From Ignavibacteria bacterium UBA2360 (GTDB lineage: Bacteria > Bacteroidota > Ignavibacteria > Tepidaquicellales > OLB5), in NCBI GenBank assembly GCA_002344125.1, contig DDTQ01000011.1, positions 1 to 64,000 of the forward strand: DNA of 64,000 bases, written 5' to 3'. The translations under genes were made by a program, and so were the position numbers. Below the pieces are notes generated by a model, which did not search any database, had not been told where the DNA came from, and saw only the letters and a list, made by a program, of their open reading frames with translations. Below, one piece after another: positions 18,001 through 26,665 of the stretch. The first letter of the stretch is position 1. Each line of letters opens with the position of its first letter.

Positions 18001-18189
18001 TTCATTCTTGGTCTGCGGGTGATAATTCAGCGGATGGCTAAGCTTCAGCTGTTTATCAGCAATTTTACTGTTTAGCAGATTATTAGCCTGTGCGTACACA
18101 GTATCTGCATCTGATAAAAATTTAACGGATACCAACAGCAATAAAGCTGTTAGTATCCGCAGATTCATTAGCGAACTTAATATGATCAT
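15028..18189 (-). CDS. M6-metalloprotease-like T9SS cargo protein lacking the HExxH zinc site
   Basis: 1053 residues with an N-terminal signal peptide. The first half matches M6 (immune inhibitor A-like) proteases: VYAIRVQFKTD, GHLGLPDLFD-like core, FGLMDG, and GILVWHIDENVI with GVDVEEAKG. At the active site the family HEFGHxLGLPDLYD reads ATIGSHLGLPDLFD, so both zinc histidines and the catalytic Glu are replaced. The second half has FG-GAP/VCBS-like repeats (CDINGDGQQEIIL, VADLNGDNIAEVIFG), and the end is a T9SS sorting domain (NWPNPAYGKSTNIRYYL). It lies 5 bases after porV, apparently cotranscribed with porU-porV. Confidence 0.85.
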   Translation of the reverse strand: MIILSSLMNLRILTALLLLVSVKFLSDADTVYAQANNLLNSKIADKQLKLSHPLNYHPQTKNENYYSNVLFRSAVPETLNVYAIRVQFKTDNNSQTTGDGRFDVSSNYPDSVDAPPHDSLYFINKLEFLKNYYFKSSKGKLIINYVLLPSVRNLPNEMEVYSPRRTENLGRMGNLFYDVWRSADSTIDFSGINSNNSAFIIFHAGVGRDVDLASQGLFVGELDLPSIYMGLSTLRSIYGDTTQGYYTNEGTIINNSCMLPEQEYRIINTSFGDVFLELGMNGIVVATIGSHLGLPDLFDTETGRTAIGRFGLMDGQAIFSYLGVFPPEPSAWEKQYLGWVDPIVVGTGGTYTTKAATLDVNGNESVYKILISGKEYFLVENRNRDAYGNGQTIHYVQNGVRDSMLFTKDEDGFNSSDIWKLKGSIIDVDELDWSVPGLKNDTANFQGGILVWHIDENVIEAKIGSNTINTDINHRGVDVEEAKGSQDIGVVVPTPIGDIISDGFFVDFWYDGNHYRPSNIYINEFNQTTFPNSKSYSNINSRVCLSGFSAIGPSMTFTYQVCGNIANITGFPRYVGIDTSGNSQPIGFDFNDNTFDEMFVNINDTLFGFRDNGNPIRVDMPNGFLKDSASGFAVGFLNYNIGGSNKFVTGVSGSKLNLISFTIDTTTGAPLVQSFDAGAMLTSPNLSSVPFTQPNQGNFILAGTQDGRIAKFSLDSLSYSYDAVATGKVISLAHSPVFGSYPAGFSFISDADKYLASSNIVFGTNVDPAPVKISNGNKIIRPAANGGDTILSNNLGITTIYSTPTICDINGDGQQEIILTADNKIYAINKFGVVLDNFPYSIPNVTSITSGVAVADLNGDNIAEVIFGTGDGRVYAYSINGKVLDGFPINTGGRVRSTPAIINTNGNFGIMVYSEDGYLYGYKTPWAYNDTKILWRNYLRNSAHTNDGSGSISSVTSNLPCLPSDKVYNWPNPAYGKSTNIRYYLNGDVTGVSIKIMDLSGELVTTLAGTTNKGLDNEVPWDISTVQSGIYIAVLELNGGCSETASIKIAVVK

Positions 18190-18194
18190 TTAAT

Positions 18195-19337
18195 TTATTT
18201 CTGGGGTTGTTCTTCTATTTTCTTCTCTTCGGGTTTCTTTACAGTTGTTTCAGGCTGACCGAAATTAACTGAAAGCGTGAACCTTAAAGTGTTTGCAAGC
18301 GGGTGATTTTCTTCAATTGTATTTATATAACTGAAATCAAACCCGTACATGCTGTACCTAATGCTTGCACCAAGTGTAATGAATTTTCTTTTTCCTCTGT
18401 CGGGATCTTCATAGAAGAAACCGCCTCTTAAACCGATAAGCTTAGGATTACCGTACCAATATTCAGCACCTACAGATGACTGGATCGATTTCATAACGTT
18501 ATCAAGTCCGCCGCCAAAAGATGTAAAAATTCCTTTATAAACAGGATCAGACTCGCCATTTTCTCTTCTTTTTACAAGTAATTTTGCAAAGTCAGCTGTC
18601 AAAGTTAAATTATTATATTCACTCTGGTAGATATCATAAGCAAAACCAAGTCTTAAGTTAGTGGGGAGCGGATCAGCCTGATCGTTATCTACGTAAGTAA
18701 CTTTTGGACCGATATTTGATAAGTTTACACCAAGTCCGAATTTGTTATTGAGAAATTTCATTTTTGTTTTGGAAGGTCTCCACAACATCGAAAGATCAAA
18801 GCTGAGGTCATAAGCAGTACCTGTTCCCTGTTCGCCGGCAACGGGATCAACGGCAAGTTTGCTGTAAATAAATCTTGTAACAACTCCAACACCGAGGTCA
18901 CGGGAAACTTTTGTACCGTATCCAACTGCGAGCGCTCCGTCGAAAGCCTGGTAATTACCTATTTCATTTCCAAATTCATCTGTCTGAATGATCTTACCGA
19001 TATTGAGATAGGTTATGCTTACACCAAGTGTACCTTTTAATTTTTTCAGGTAATATTTGCCTGCAAGAAAATCATAAAAAAGATCTGATAGCCCTAAACC
19101 AGGAAGCCATGGTGAGTGAGTAATTGAAACCTGTGCACCCTTCTGAAATCCTAAACCTGCCGGGTTCCAGAACATTGCTGAAGCATCATTTATCATACCT
19201 GTACCGGTTTCACCCATACCTGAATTAAGCGAGTTGGGTCCAATTAACAAGAAAGGGACAGCAGATTCACCCTGCGCAAAAACTCTGCCTGATAGCGCAA
19301 CCAACACTGCCAGCATGCACATTTTGATTTTAAACAT
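18195..19337 (-). CDS. porV: T9SS outer-membrane protein PorV
   Basis: 380 residues with a signal peptide ending at VFAQ. It is a FadL-like beta-barrel: the family N-terminus (GPNSLNSGMGETGTGMINDASAMFWNPAGLG) is partly visible as NDASAMFWNPAGLGF, and alternating strands end at VNFGQ. PorV carries folded cargo from the translocon to the PorU sortase and is part of the attachment complex. The C-terminal tail is charged (KKPEEKKIEEQ). It lies directly downstream of porU with a 39-base gap. Confidence 0.9.
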   Translation of the reverse strand: MFKIKMCMLAVLVALSGRVFAQGESAVPFLLIGPNSLNSGMGETGTGMINDASAMFWNPAGLGFQKGAQVSITHSPWLPGLGLSDLFYDFLAGKYYLKKLKGTLGVSITYLNIGKIIQTDEFGNEIGNYQAFDGALAVGYGTKVSRDLGVGVVTRFIYSKLAVDPVAGEQGTGTAYDLSFDLSMLWRPSKTKMKFLNNKFGLGVNLSNIGPKVTYVDNDQADPLPTNLRLGFAYDIYQSEYNNLTLTADFAKLLVKRRENGESDPVYKGIFTSFGGGLDNVMKSIQSSVGAEYWYGNPKLIGLRGGFFYEDPDRGKRKFITLGASIRYSMYGFDFSYINTIEENHPLANTLRFTLSVNFGQPETTVKKPEEKKIEEQPQK

Positions 19338-19376
19338 TTAAAGATTCCTCCTGATATATATTATTATTAACTATTT

Positions 19377-22300
19377 CTACTTTAAAACTGCTAATTTTCC
19401 GGTATTTGTAACCGAAAGACCATCAATAGATTCTACCACGATCCTGTAAATATAAACACCATTTCCCAATGTTTCACCGTCCTGATCTTTCCCATCCCAA
19501 TCTATGACCACAAACTTATCGGAAATATTGGGTTTTTCGATCTCTTTTATCAATCTTCCGGCAACGGTATAAACTTTAATTTTCACATTTACATCAGCAG
19601 GATAGTTATGCTGGAATGTGAAAGCAGTGTTATCTCTGAAGGGATTGGGATAATTATAGATATTGGTTACCTGCAGAGTACCTGATGAAGAAACTTCAAA
19701 ATCAATTGTAGCTTCTGAAGAGTTGTTATAAGTATCCCAGGCCTTAAGTTTCAGAGAATGTCTTCCAACGCTAAGATTAGCGAAGTCATATTCTATTGAG
19801 CCCGACTTATAAGTTGTATCGCTGTTATAAAAATTAGTAAGATCGTACTTATTGTTTTCATTGCCATCAAGAACTGCTTCAAGTTTGTGACCCAATGTAC
19901 CGGTAGTGTTGATACCTGACTCGTCAAAAAGATCAGCAATGAATTTTGAATTTTCATTGACTATATCACCAGTTCTGAAATTTCTGTTATTCATAAACAT
20001 ACTTATCCGGGGACCAACTGAATCTAACTCAGCATTGGGATTTATACCTCCTACTATAAAATTCCTGTTAATTCCCGCGCCATCATACTGATTATTGTAG
20101 AAGTAATTTATGAGTCTGCCGGCCTGGTTTTGATATGAAATATCTTTTGGCACTATAAACTCAGCTGTCCACTTACCGTTTTGTACGTTCTTTGTACCCG
20201 AATAAATTATACCACCATTCAATCTGAAGTTTTGGGGAGGATTACACTCTAGTGTTGAGGTGTTCCGGTCAACATCATATATTTTCAGGACCAGTTTTCC
20301 GTTATAGTCATTCCATATGCTGGAATCGGCACGCAGTACTGAGCCATAAATCTTCACTCTGCTCAGTGCTTTCATTGTATCGCCCGCTAAGCCGCTGATG
20401 CTATCAATGTGAGACCTGAATCTGGGCATCTGAACTCTTATCGTAGGATCGCACATCAAAATATACTTAGCATCGTTATCCGAATACTGTATCTGGACTT
20501 TAGTATTAAAAATAGCACTACCAAACCTTTTCTGAAGCAGCAAGGTATCACGGGGAATATAAAGATTACTAAATACTACATACATCAATGCTGCATTACT
20601 TGAAGCGTAAACGGGGCGTGAAGCGGCAAAAGTACCAATAGCTCCTTTACGGCCGGCCATCATAAATAATTCGCCTGCGCTTACGTTTGAAGGATTATCA
20701 AACTTGCTCATATCACAGCTTGCAATAGTAACAAATGGGTACCTGTTGGTGTTGTTGATAAGACTTAATATGTTATCCTTTTCAAGCACATATTCATGCG
20801 CCCATACATCTGGGCTTCCATGTCCTGTATAGTGAATATTCAGAACGCCTTCTGTCCAGTATTTAGCAATATCACTGTTAACCTGAGGCTTTCTTCTTCC
20901 CTGGGGTGTAATTACTGTTGGATAAGTCGCAAGATATGCTTTTACCTTATCTATGAATGGCGGCGAATACTGCTCTGCCAATGCCTCACATTGCGATAAA
21001 TGAAAAATACCTTCACATGGCGTTGAAGTGGTGGCTTCGTCATCCGCAACAAAAAACATTCTGTTTTTCCAATAGCCGTTATTTTCACCGTTCTCGTAAG
21101 CGTCAATCTTATCAATGTAACCGTTTGCATCAACCAGAGAATTTGCCGGTATTCTGCCTATAGCAAGATCTGGTTTATCAATAAGGCTGCTGCCGCCTAC
21201 TACATTTACAAAAAAATCATCGGTTGTGAGACCAAGTACCTGGTGAATAACAGGGCTTGTAAGCTCCCAGGCAGGAACATAATTACCGCCCTGGGTTTTA
21301 ATATTCTTGTAATCAAATCCGCCATCACCAAGTAGGCATACAAATGCTGGTTTTGTTGACCAACTATCATAAGCATATTTAATAAAATCTCTTATTGCCA
21401 CGGCATCCAAAACACCCCCTGAAAATTCATTGTAGATCTGTTCAGTTGTAACGATCATTGTTTTAAGGTAATCGGGATTTCCGGGTCCACCCTGCTCTCT
21501 TTTAGTTTTAAGTCTTTCTGCAGAAGAGATAAAATCTTTATGTGTAATTATAATAAAACTTGCGCCATCTGAAATTCCGTGCAGGTTTTGATTTGAAACA
21601 CGCGGTGAAATAGCTGTTGGTGTCTTGTAACCATTCTGCCCAACAACAAAATATCTGCTTAAATTTCCGCCATTTTCGGTTTTCTGAAACCTGACGCTGT
21701 TGTTGTTAATTGAGATCGGCTGTATCATTTTCAGATCATTGTGAGTCGTAGCGTCAAAAACTCTTATATTTCCGTTTGAGTAGGATGAAACATTATATTC
21801 AACCACAGCAAATGTATCCGGGGAATTGAATCTAAGAAAATCTCCTGTTACAGAGTTGAACCTGCGTTTGTAGAGAATCTCGTACCAATCAAGGTATCCT
21901 TCAGCTTCGCCGTTTGTGGCGTAGAATGTCGAACGCAGCTTAACCTGCTCGCCATTGGTTTTCTGTGATTGATTCACAATGAAACTTCTTGTATCTGTTG
22001 AGATCCATTCATTAAAACCGGCAACAACACAGCTAAGGGGAAGTAAATATTCAGACATATTTGAGAAATCATCTCTCACCTGGAAATAACCTGTATTTGG
22101 ACACAGTACCCTCATAGCCGGTTTTACCCTGTAAAAGATATCAGAGCCGCCTTCAAGGCCGGTAAGTGTAGTGTTCCATTCAAACGATTGTCCCGGTCTT
22201 TTGCTGAAACTAAGCCACAAGTTTCCCTCGCTAATGAGGTTTTCTTCATCAGGCTCGGTGAAAATTTTCTCGGTGAATGAAGAAGGTACAATTGCGGAAC

Positions 22301-23531
22301 CACTGTTTTCTGACTGAGTTAAAGCCATTCTTTTGCCATTATTCGGCGTATTGAAAGCTATCCAATAATAGTTAGAACGTGAATAATAGTTAACCATATG
22401 AGTAAAGGTGTTATTCACTGAATCATACTTCCAGTTATTTATTGACCTTCCATAGAACAGAATATAATCTTCATTATTGAATACACCGTCGTTTTCGCCT
22501 TCTATATATATTGCATTTTCTTCAAGGTCCTGCGGTCTTCCTTCGGTCAATCTTTCATCCAGCAGATCGCCGCCGTTGCCGTAGATCTTGATAGTTCTGG
22601 GATCGATGCCCGAAAGATTTATTCCGGCACCATCAAGGAAACTTTTAGTTATCCTGTATATACCTTCGCTGTTGCCTTCGTTGTTATCCTTTATTTCTAT
22701 CTTATACCAATCTCCGTTTGAAAGTACACTGTTTGTCACCAATCTTTCTTTGAACGCACTTCTGTATTTTGGATTTACCCAGCCGGCTGCGCTGCTGTAA
22801 TTAATACCGCTTCCTGAGAGCAGAGAAACTTCTTCTTTGCTTCTTGGGCGGTTTAGCTGAACCGGGGACTCACCGAACGTAATCCTTACTTTTATCCTGG
22901 AGTAATACTTCACAGTTTTTGTAACGGGATTATACTGAAAAGGATAAATGACAACATTGCCGGTTACGGCATCCCTTAAGGGACCAACTGAATTCAGGCT
23001 TACAAAATTTTCAGGTAAAAACTTATTCTGTGAATACTCATCTGACCTGTTATATGTGTAATACACATTTTCGAAACTCCTAATGTTAGGGTTGAACAAT
23101 CCAACCTGCGGTATGGGCGCGATATTAACATTCTGTTCCTCTTTTACATCGTAATCCAGGACCTGAACGGTGTTGCCGTTTTCAGATGGTAAGAACACAG
23201 AGAAGCTTCTGTATTTCAGGTCAGGACTCCCGCCTAAAGTAATAGGCTTATCAAGACCGTACTGGAATTCGTAAACAGAAAAATTCTCACCGTTAGTATG
23301 GATATGCCGGGCAGAAACATCAGCAGGGTAAAACTCAAACTCAATATAATTAGAATTTGAGGAAATGATCTTGTAATCCTGTGAGACTTCACCAAAGAGG
23401 TAATTGCTCATATCAGGAGTTTTTCTATCATTAACTGATGTGGTGCTATTGAAAATATCACCACTCTGCGCAAATAAAGTTGCGCCTGTTAATATAACTG
23501 AAGCAATCAGGGAATTTTTGAATGATCTCAT
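19377..23531 (-). CDS. porU: T9SS gingipain-like sortase PorU
   Basis: 1384 residues with a signal peptide. The C25 caspase-like peptidase domain lies in the middle: IIITHKDFISSAERLK, FVCLLGDGGFDYKNI, then the catalytic His in NIHYTGHGSPDVW (about 904) and Cys in ASCDMSKF (about 938). PorU cleaves the sorting domain from T9SS cargo and attaches the product to the surface. A C-terminal Ig-like and sorting-like region ends with NYPNPFRDNTAFTF and GNGVYIYRIVV, as in known PorU proteins. Followed by porV and an M6-like cargo in one apparent operon. A terminator-like hairpin lies 24-60 bases upstream of the start. Confidence 0.93.
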   Translation of the reverse strand: MRSFKNSLIASVILTGATLFAQSGDIFNSTTSVNDRKTPDMSNYLFGEVSQDYKIISSNSNYIEFEFYPADVSARHIHTNGENFSVYEFQYGLDKPITLGGSPDLKYRSFSVFLPSENGNTVQVLDYDVKEEQNVNIAPIPQVGLFNPNIRSFENVYYTYNRSDEYSQNKFLPENFVSLNSVGPLRDAVTGNVVIYPFQYNPVTKTVKYYSRIKVRITFGESPVQLNRPRSKEEVSLLSGSGINYSSAAGWVNPKYRSAFKERLVTNSVLSNGDWYKIEIKDNNEGNSEGIYRITKSFLDGAGINLSGIDPRTIKIYGNGGDLLDERLTEGRPQDLEENAIYIEGENDGVFNNEDYILFYGRSINNWKYDSVNNTFTHMVNYYSRSNYYWIAFNTPNNGKRMALTQSENSGSAIVPSSFTEKIFTEPDEENLISEGNLWLSFSKRPGQSFEWNTTLTGLEGGSDIFYRVKPAMRVLCPNTGYFQVRDDFSNMSEYLLPLSCVVAGFNEWISTDTRSFIVNQSQKTNGEQVKLRSTFYATNGEAEGYLDWYEILYKRRFNSVTGDFLRFNSPDTFAVVEYNVSSYSNGNIRVFDATTHNDLKMIQPISINNNSVRFQKTENGGNLSRYFVVGQNGYKTPTAISPRVSNQNLHGISDGASFIIITHKDFISSAERLKTKREQGGPGNPDYLKTMIVTTEQIYNEFSGGVLDAVAIRDFIKYAYDSWSTKPAFVCLLGDGGFDYKNIKTQGGNYVPAWELTSPVIHQVLGLTTDDFFVNVVGGSSLIDKPDLAIGRIPANSLVDANGYIDKIDAYENGENNGYWKNRMFFVADDEATTSTPCEGIFHLSQCEALAEQYSPPFIDKVKAYLATYPTVITPQGRRKPQVNSDIAKYWTEGVLNIHYTGHGSPDVWAHEYVLEKDNILSLINNTNRYPFVTIASCDMSKFDNPSNVSAGELFMMAGRKGAIGTFAASRPVYASSNAALMYVVFSNLYIPRDTLLLQKRFGSAIFNTKVQIQYSDNDAKYILMCDPTIRVQMPRFRSHIDSISGLAGDTMKALSRVKIYGSVLRADSSIWNDYNGKLVLKIYDVDRNTSTLECNPPQNFRLNGGIIYSGTKNVQNGKWTAEFIVPKDISYQNQAGRLINYFYNNQYDGAGINRNFIVGGINPNAELDSVGPRISMFMNNRNFRTGDIVNENSKFIADLFDESGINTTGTLGHKLEAVLDGNENNKYDLTNFYNSDTTYKSGSIEYDFANLSVGRHSLKLKAWDTYNNSSEATIDFEVSSSGTLQVTNIYNYPNPFRDNTAFTFQHNYPADVNVKIKVYTVAGRLIKEIEKPNISDKFVVIDWDGKDQDGETLGNGVYIYRIVVESIDGLSVTNTGKLAVLK

Positions 23532-23554
23532 TCTGGTATATTTAAATTTTTTAA

Positions 23555-23592
23555 ATAAAAAAACCGAAATTGAATAAATAGTTCAATTCGGC
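23555..23592 (-). terminator. Terminator-like hairpin just upstream of porU
   Basis: On the minus strand CCGAATTGAA, a 7-base loop and TTCAATTTCGG (one bulge) run into a string of T interrupted only late. It could terminate the GT9 operon, which stops at 23775. It ends only 24 bases before the porU start, so it could also act as an attenuator. Confidence 0.6.
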
Positions 23593-23774
23593 TTTATAAA
23601 ATCCTCTATATAAAAAATTGCTAGCGGTATCCGTATTATAAAACCGAAATTAAAACCTCTAACAATTATTCTATATTTTTTACCCTCTTTTAAAGCAATA
23701 TATATTGCTAACAAAGAAATGTCAAGACAAAATGTCTCCTAAAAAAGCCGAATTTGAGTAAAAATTGTATATAT

Positions 23775-24881
23775 CTAAACACTCAAAAAGCCCATACCGG
23801 TTTCAAAAACATCTGATATTTCAATATTTTCAATTCTGCCGTCAGAAGCCTGAATTGATGCTTTGTTTAAGCCCAAAGGGCCCCATTCATATGCTTTTGT
23901 TGGGCCAAATAAGCCAATTACCGGTATATCAAATCCTGAAGCCAGATGCATTATGCCGGTATCATTTGATATAAAGAGCGCTGTTTTGCTGATATTTGCA
24001 GCATTTTCCATCAATTTACCGCAAAATACACTGAATTCTATGCCGGAAAATTGTTTTTTTAGAATACTTTTTAGCTCATTTACATATTTCTTATCTGCAG
24101 GTCCTTCTGAAATGTAGAAGTAAACATTCTGTTTACTGTTGAACAAATTCATTAATTGTGCAAATTTTTCCGGCGGCCACACATTTTGCTCTTTTGCCGC
24201 CCCGGGATGTATGCCAATCACCTTTTTTTGGGAGTCCGGAAAATTCTCTGAAAAAAACTCTTCGGAAGAGCTGATCTGTTCAGTACCAAGCGAAACAGAA
24301 ATATAGTTCACAGCCGGCTCAATGCCGGCTTGCCGGATAACATCAAGATTCCGGTTCACCTGGTGAACTCTTTTAGAATCCCACAAGAAATCATTTTTAA
24401 CATTCAGCGTGTAACCTATTTTGTTGGGTTCATAATCTTTCGATCTGACCCCTACCCTTATACCGGCCTTTGAATAATACGCAAGCAAATGATTTGTAGC
24501 GGAAAAGATCACTGATGAGGGTACAATAGCCATATCAGGCATAAAATCTGTTAACTGCTTTACTGTTTCGACGAATTTTTCAAATCCATGTTCATATTGA
24601 ATTACTCTATTAACAGGTGAATTGCTGTTATTTTCAAAGATCTCAGAGAAGCCGGTTGAACGTTTTGTAACCAATATAATTTCCGCGTAGGGAAAATTCT
24701 TTCTGACAGAATATATCATCGGTAAAGAGCACAACATATCGCCGAGCTGATGTCTAACAATTATAACGATCTTTTTTATTTTTGCCAGATCTTCATTTGA
24801 AAGGGTGATATCTTTTTCAAGAACAAAGCCTTTAAAAACCTTTAGCGCAGAGTCGCCCAGAATTTTTTCTATCTTGCTCAA
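23775..24881 (-). CDS. Family 9 glycosyltransferase (heptosyltransferase-like)
   Basis: 368 residues. Family features: VRHQLGDMLCSLPMIYSV at the N-terminal domain, IGIHPGAAKEQNVWPPEKFAQL at the start of the C-terminal Rossmann domain, and SNDTGIMHLASGFDIPVIGLFGP at the nucleotide-sugar site. GT9 enzymes add heptose or other sugars to lipopolysaccharide core on the cytoplasmic face. The sugar specificity cannot be read. It follows a small membrane protein gene by 11 bases in a long minus-strand operon. Confidence 0.9.
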   Translation of the reverse strand: MSKIEKILGDSALKVFKGFVLEKDITLSNEDLAKIKKIVIIVRHQLGDMLCSLPMIYSVRKNFPYAEIILVTKRSTGFSEIFENNSNSPVNRVIQYEHGFEKFVETVKQLTDFMPDMAIVPSSVIFSATNHLLAYYSKAGIRVGVRSKDYEPNKIGYTLNVKNDFLWDSKRVHQVNRNLDVIRQAGIEPAVNYISVSLGTEQISSSEEFFSENFPDSQKKVIGIHPGAAKEQNVWPPEKFAQLMNLFNSKQNVYFYISEGPADKKYVNELKSILKKQFSGIEFSVFCGKLMENAANISKTALFISNDTGIMHLASGFDIPVIGLFGPTKAYEWGPLGLNKASIQASDGRIENIEISDVFETGMGFLSV

Positions 24882-24892
24882 TACAGCCGTAC

Positions 24893-25075
24893 TTAATCTT
24901 TTTTAACTTCGCGGAATTCCGCATCCTGTATCATGTTAACATCGTAGGTCTTTTTTTGCCTGCCATTGTTTTCGGACTTTTTTTTCACTTCGTTCGCGGC
25001 TGAAACATTTGCAATGATCCTTCGGATAAAAAGGTACGCGAGATACAGCAAAATTGCAATAATTACATACTTCAT
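24893..25075 (-). CDS. Small single-pass membrane protein
   Basis: 60 residues: one N-terminal membrane helix (YVIIAILLYLAYLFIRRII) followed by a charged tail ending VKKD. It starts at the base after the deoxynucleoside kinase stop and ends 11 bases before GT9, which supports real translation. It resembles the short DUF4834-type proteins of Bacteroidota, but this is only a resemblance. Function unknown. Confidence 0.7.
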   Translation of the reverse strand: MKYVIIAILLYLAYLFIRRIIANVSAANEVKKKSENNGRQKKTYDVNMIQDAEFREVKKD

Positions 25076-25744
25076 CTATTGAGCCGCTTTCCTTAATGAA
25101 GGGTTGTAATATTTTACAGCACTCAGATCTGACTTAAATATCTCATTAACAAGTTCATCAAAATCTGAAGGATTATTAACGAAATCGGTTTCTTCGCAGT
25201 TAACAATCATTATTTTAGTAGCCTTGTAACGCGAAAAGAAATAATTATAAGCTTCATTGAGGCTGCTGATATAATCTTCACTTATTTCTTTTTCTATTTC
25301 ACGGCTCCGCTTTCTGATATTTGACATCAGCCTTTCAACTGAGGATTGAAGATAGATCACAAGATCAGGTACCATTATTCCTTTATCAAGACCGGTAACG
25401 ACATGTTCATAAATTTTAAGCTCATCATCGCTAAGGTTCAGGTAAGCGAATATCTTATCCTTTTCAAATATATAATCGCTTATGACGAAGTTCTGGAAGA
25501 GCTCCTTCTGATGGACATCCTGGAGCTGCGTGTAACGCTCCAGCAGGAAAAACATCTGTGTCCTGAACGCGTAATCTTCGGGTCTTACATAGAATTTTTC
25601 AAGAAAGGGATTATCTTCAAAGTTCTCCAGGATCAATTTAGCGTTCAGTCTCTGGGCAAGCATCTGCGCAATGGAGGTTTTCCCGGCGCCGATGACGCCT
25701 TCAACCGCGATATAACTTAAACCTGAATTACCGAAATTATCCAC
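25076..25744 (-). CDS. Deoxynucleoside kinase
   Basis: 222 residues, cytoplasmic. P-loop GVIGAGKTS at the N-terminus, then LILENFEDNPFLEKFY (substrate-binding Glu), FRTQMFFLLERYTQL and the ISDYIFEKDKIFA segment, all typical of the dNK/dGK-dCK family. It phosphorylates deoxynucleosides for salvage; which base is preferred cannot be decided. It overlaps folK by 8 bases. Confidence 0.9.
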   Translation of the reverse strand: MDNFGNSGLSYIAVEGVIGAGKTSIAQMLAQRLNAKLILENFEDNPFLEKFYVRPEDYAFRTQMFFLLERYTQLQDVHQKELFQNFVISDYIFEKDKIFAYLNLSDDELKIYEHVVTGLDKGIMVPDLVIYLQSSVERLMSNIRKRSREIEKEISEDYISSLNEAYNYFFSRYKATKIMIVNCEETDFVNNPSDFDELVNEIFKSDLSAVKYYNPSLRKAAQ

Positions 25745-26237
25745 TAAACGCCCTTATTTCTTTTACTTTGCAATTATCTTTACTGCCCTTGTAAAGGTTC
25801 AGTACACTTTTTTTGTATGCAGGGTGGATATACTCAGGTATAATATCAACAAGCGGTTTCAGGACAAAATTCCTGCGGTGCAGGAAAGGATGCGGTATTT
25901 TTAGCTCTCCGCCTGAAAAAACAATATTTCCGTAGAAGAGGATATCGATATCAATTTCTCTTGGCTGCCATTTGCCCCGCTTTTTTCTTCCGTTAGATCT
26001 TTCGGTGTTTTTAACAGTTTTTAAAAGTCCCAAAGGATTCATTCTGCATAAAAAAACCGCTGCGCAGTTATAAAAGCTGTTCTGTCCGGATACGCCCCAT
26101 GGTTCAGTTTCATATACTGCTGAGACCTTCAGCAGGTTCATGTTCTTATTAAGAGCAATCATTCTTAGTGAACTTTGAATATTCCTGAACCGGTTACCTA
26201 AATTTGAACCGAAACCAAGAATAACAAGCTCAGCCAT
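25737..26237 (-). CDS. folK: 2-amino-4-hydroxy-6-hydroxymethyldihydropteridine diphosphokinase
   Basis: 166 residues. It transfers pyrophosphate from ATP to the pterin in folate synthesis. Motifs: LGFGSNLGNR at the N-terminus, VYETEPWGVSGQNSFYNC, and REIDIDILFYGNI followed by IPHPFLHRRNFVLKPL (metal-binding DxD and the HPxxxxRxFVLxPL signature). It lies 2 bases after folB, so two consecutive steps of the pathway are coupled. Confidence 0.95.
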   Translation of the reverse strand: MAELVILGFGSNLGNRFRNIQSSLRMIALNKNMNLLKVSAVYETEPWGVSGQNSFYNCAAVFLCRMNPLGLLKTVKNTERSNGRKKRGKWQPREIDIDILFYGNIVFSGGELKIPHPFLHRRNFVLKPLVDIIPEYIHPAYKKSVLNLYKGSKDNCKVKEIRAFSG

Positions 26238-26239
26238 TA

Positions 26240-26629
26240 TTAAACAATATCCTGTTTCTCTGAAATCCTGTATTCAGTATGTTCAACTTCAACATATTCG
26301 GTTAATCCACCGAGCGGCGGTGAAGGCTTTCTGACCCTGATGGTCACTTTCTGAACCATATCAAAATTGCCGATTAGCTTCATTGCAATCCTGTAAGCCA
26401 GCGCTTCTATGAGATAGAATTTTTCGGATGAAACAACTTCCTTAATGAATCTGTAAGCCAGCTCGTAGTCCAGGGTTTTTTTTAAATTATCTTCAGCTTC
26501 GGCTTCAGTTACATCGCATGTCAATTCAGCGTCAATTTCAAACAATCCCCCGCTCATTCTTTCAGAATCAAGCACTCCATGGTGAGCGTAAAACCTGGCA
26601 TTTTTAATGCGGATAATGGTGTAATTCAT
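26240..26629 (-). CDS. folB: Dihydroneopterin aldolase
   Basis: 129 residues, normal FolB length. It converts dihydroneopterin to the hydroxymethyl pterin used by FolK. Motifs: ARFYAHHGVLDSER near the start (GVxxxE), a LDYELAYRFI segment, YLIEALAYRIA with the catalytic-site Glu, and VRKPSPPLGGLTEYVEVE. A clear GGGAGGTT ribosome site lies just upstream of the ATG (26634-26640). It is the first gene of the folB-folK-dNK group. Confidence 0.95.
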   Translation of the reverse strand: MNYTIIRIKNARFYAHHGVLDSERMSGGLFEIDAELTCDVTEAEAEDNLKKTLDYELAYRFIKEVVSSEKFYLIEALAYRIAMKLIGNFDMVQKVTIRVRKPSPPLGGLTEYVEVEHTEYRISEKQDIV

Positions 26630-26665
26630 TTGAACCTCCCCGTAAAATATTAGTAAGAAGAAAAG

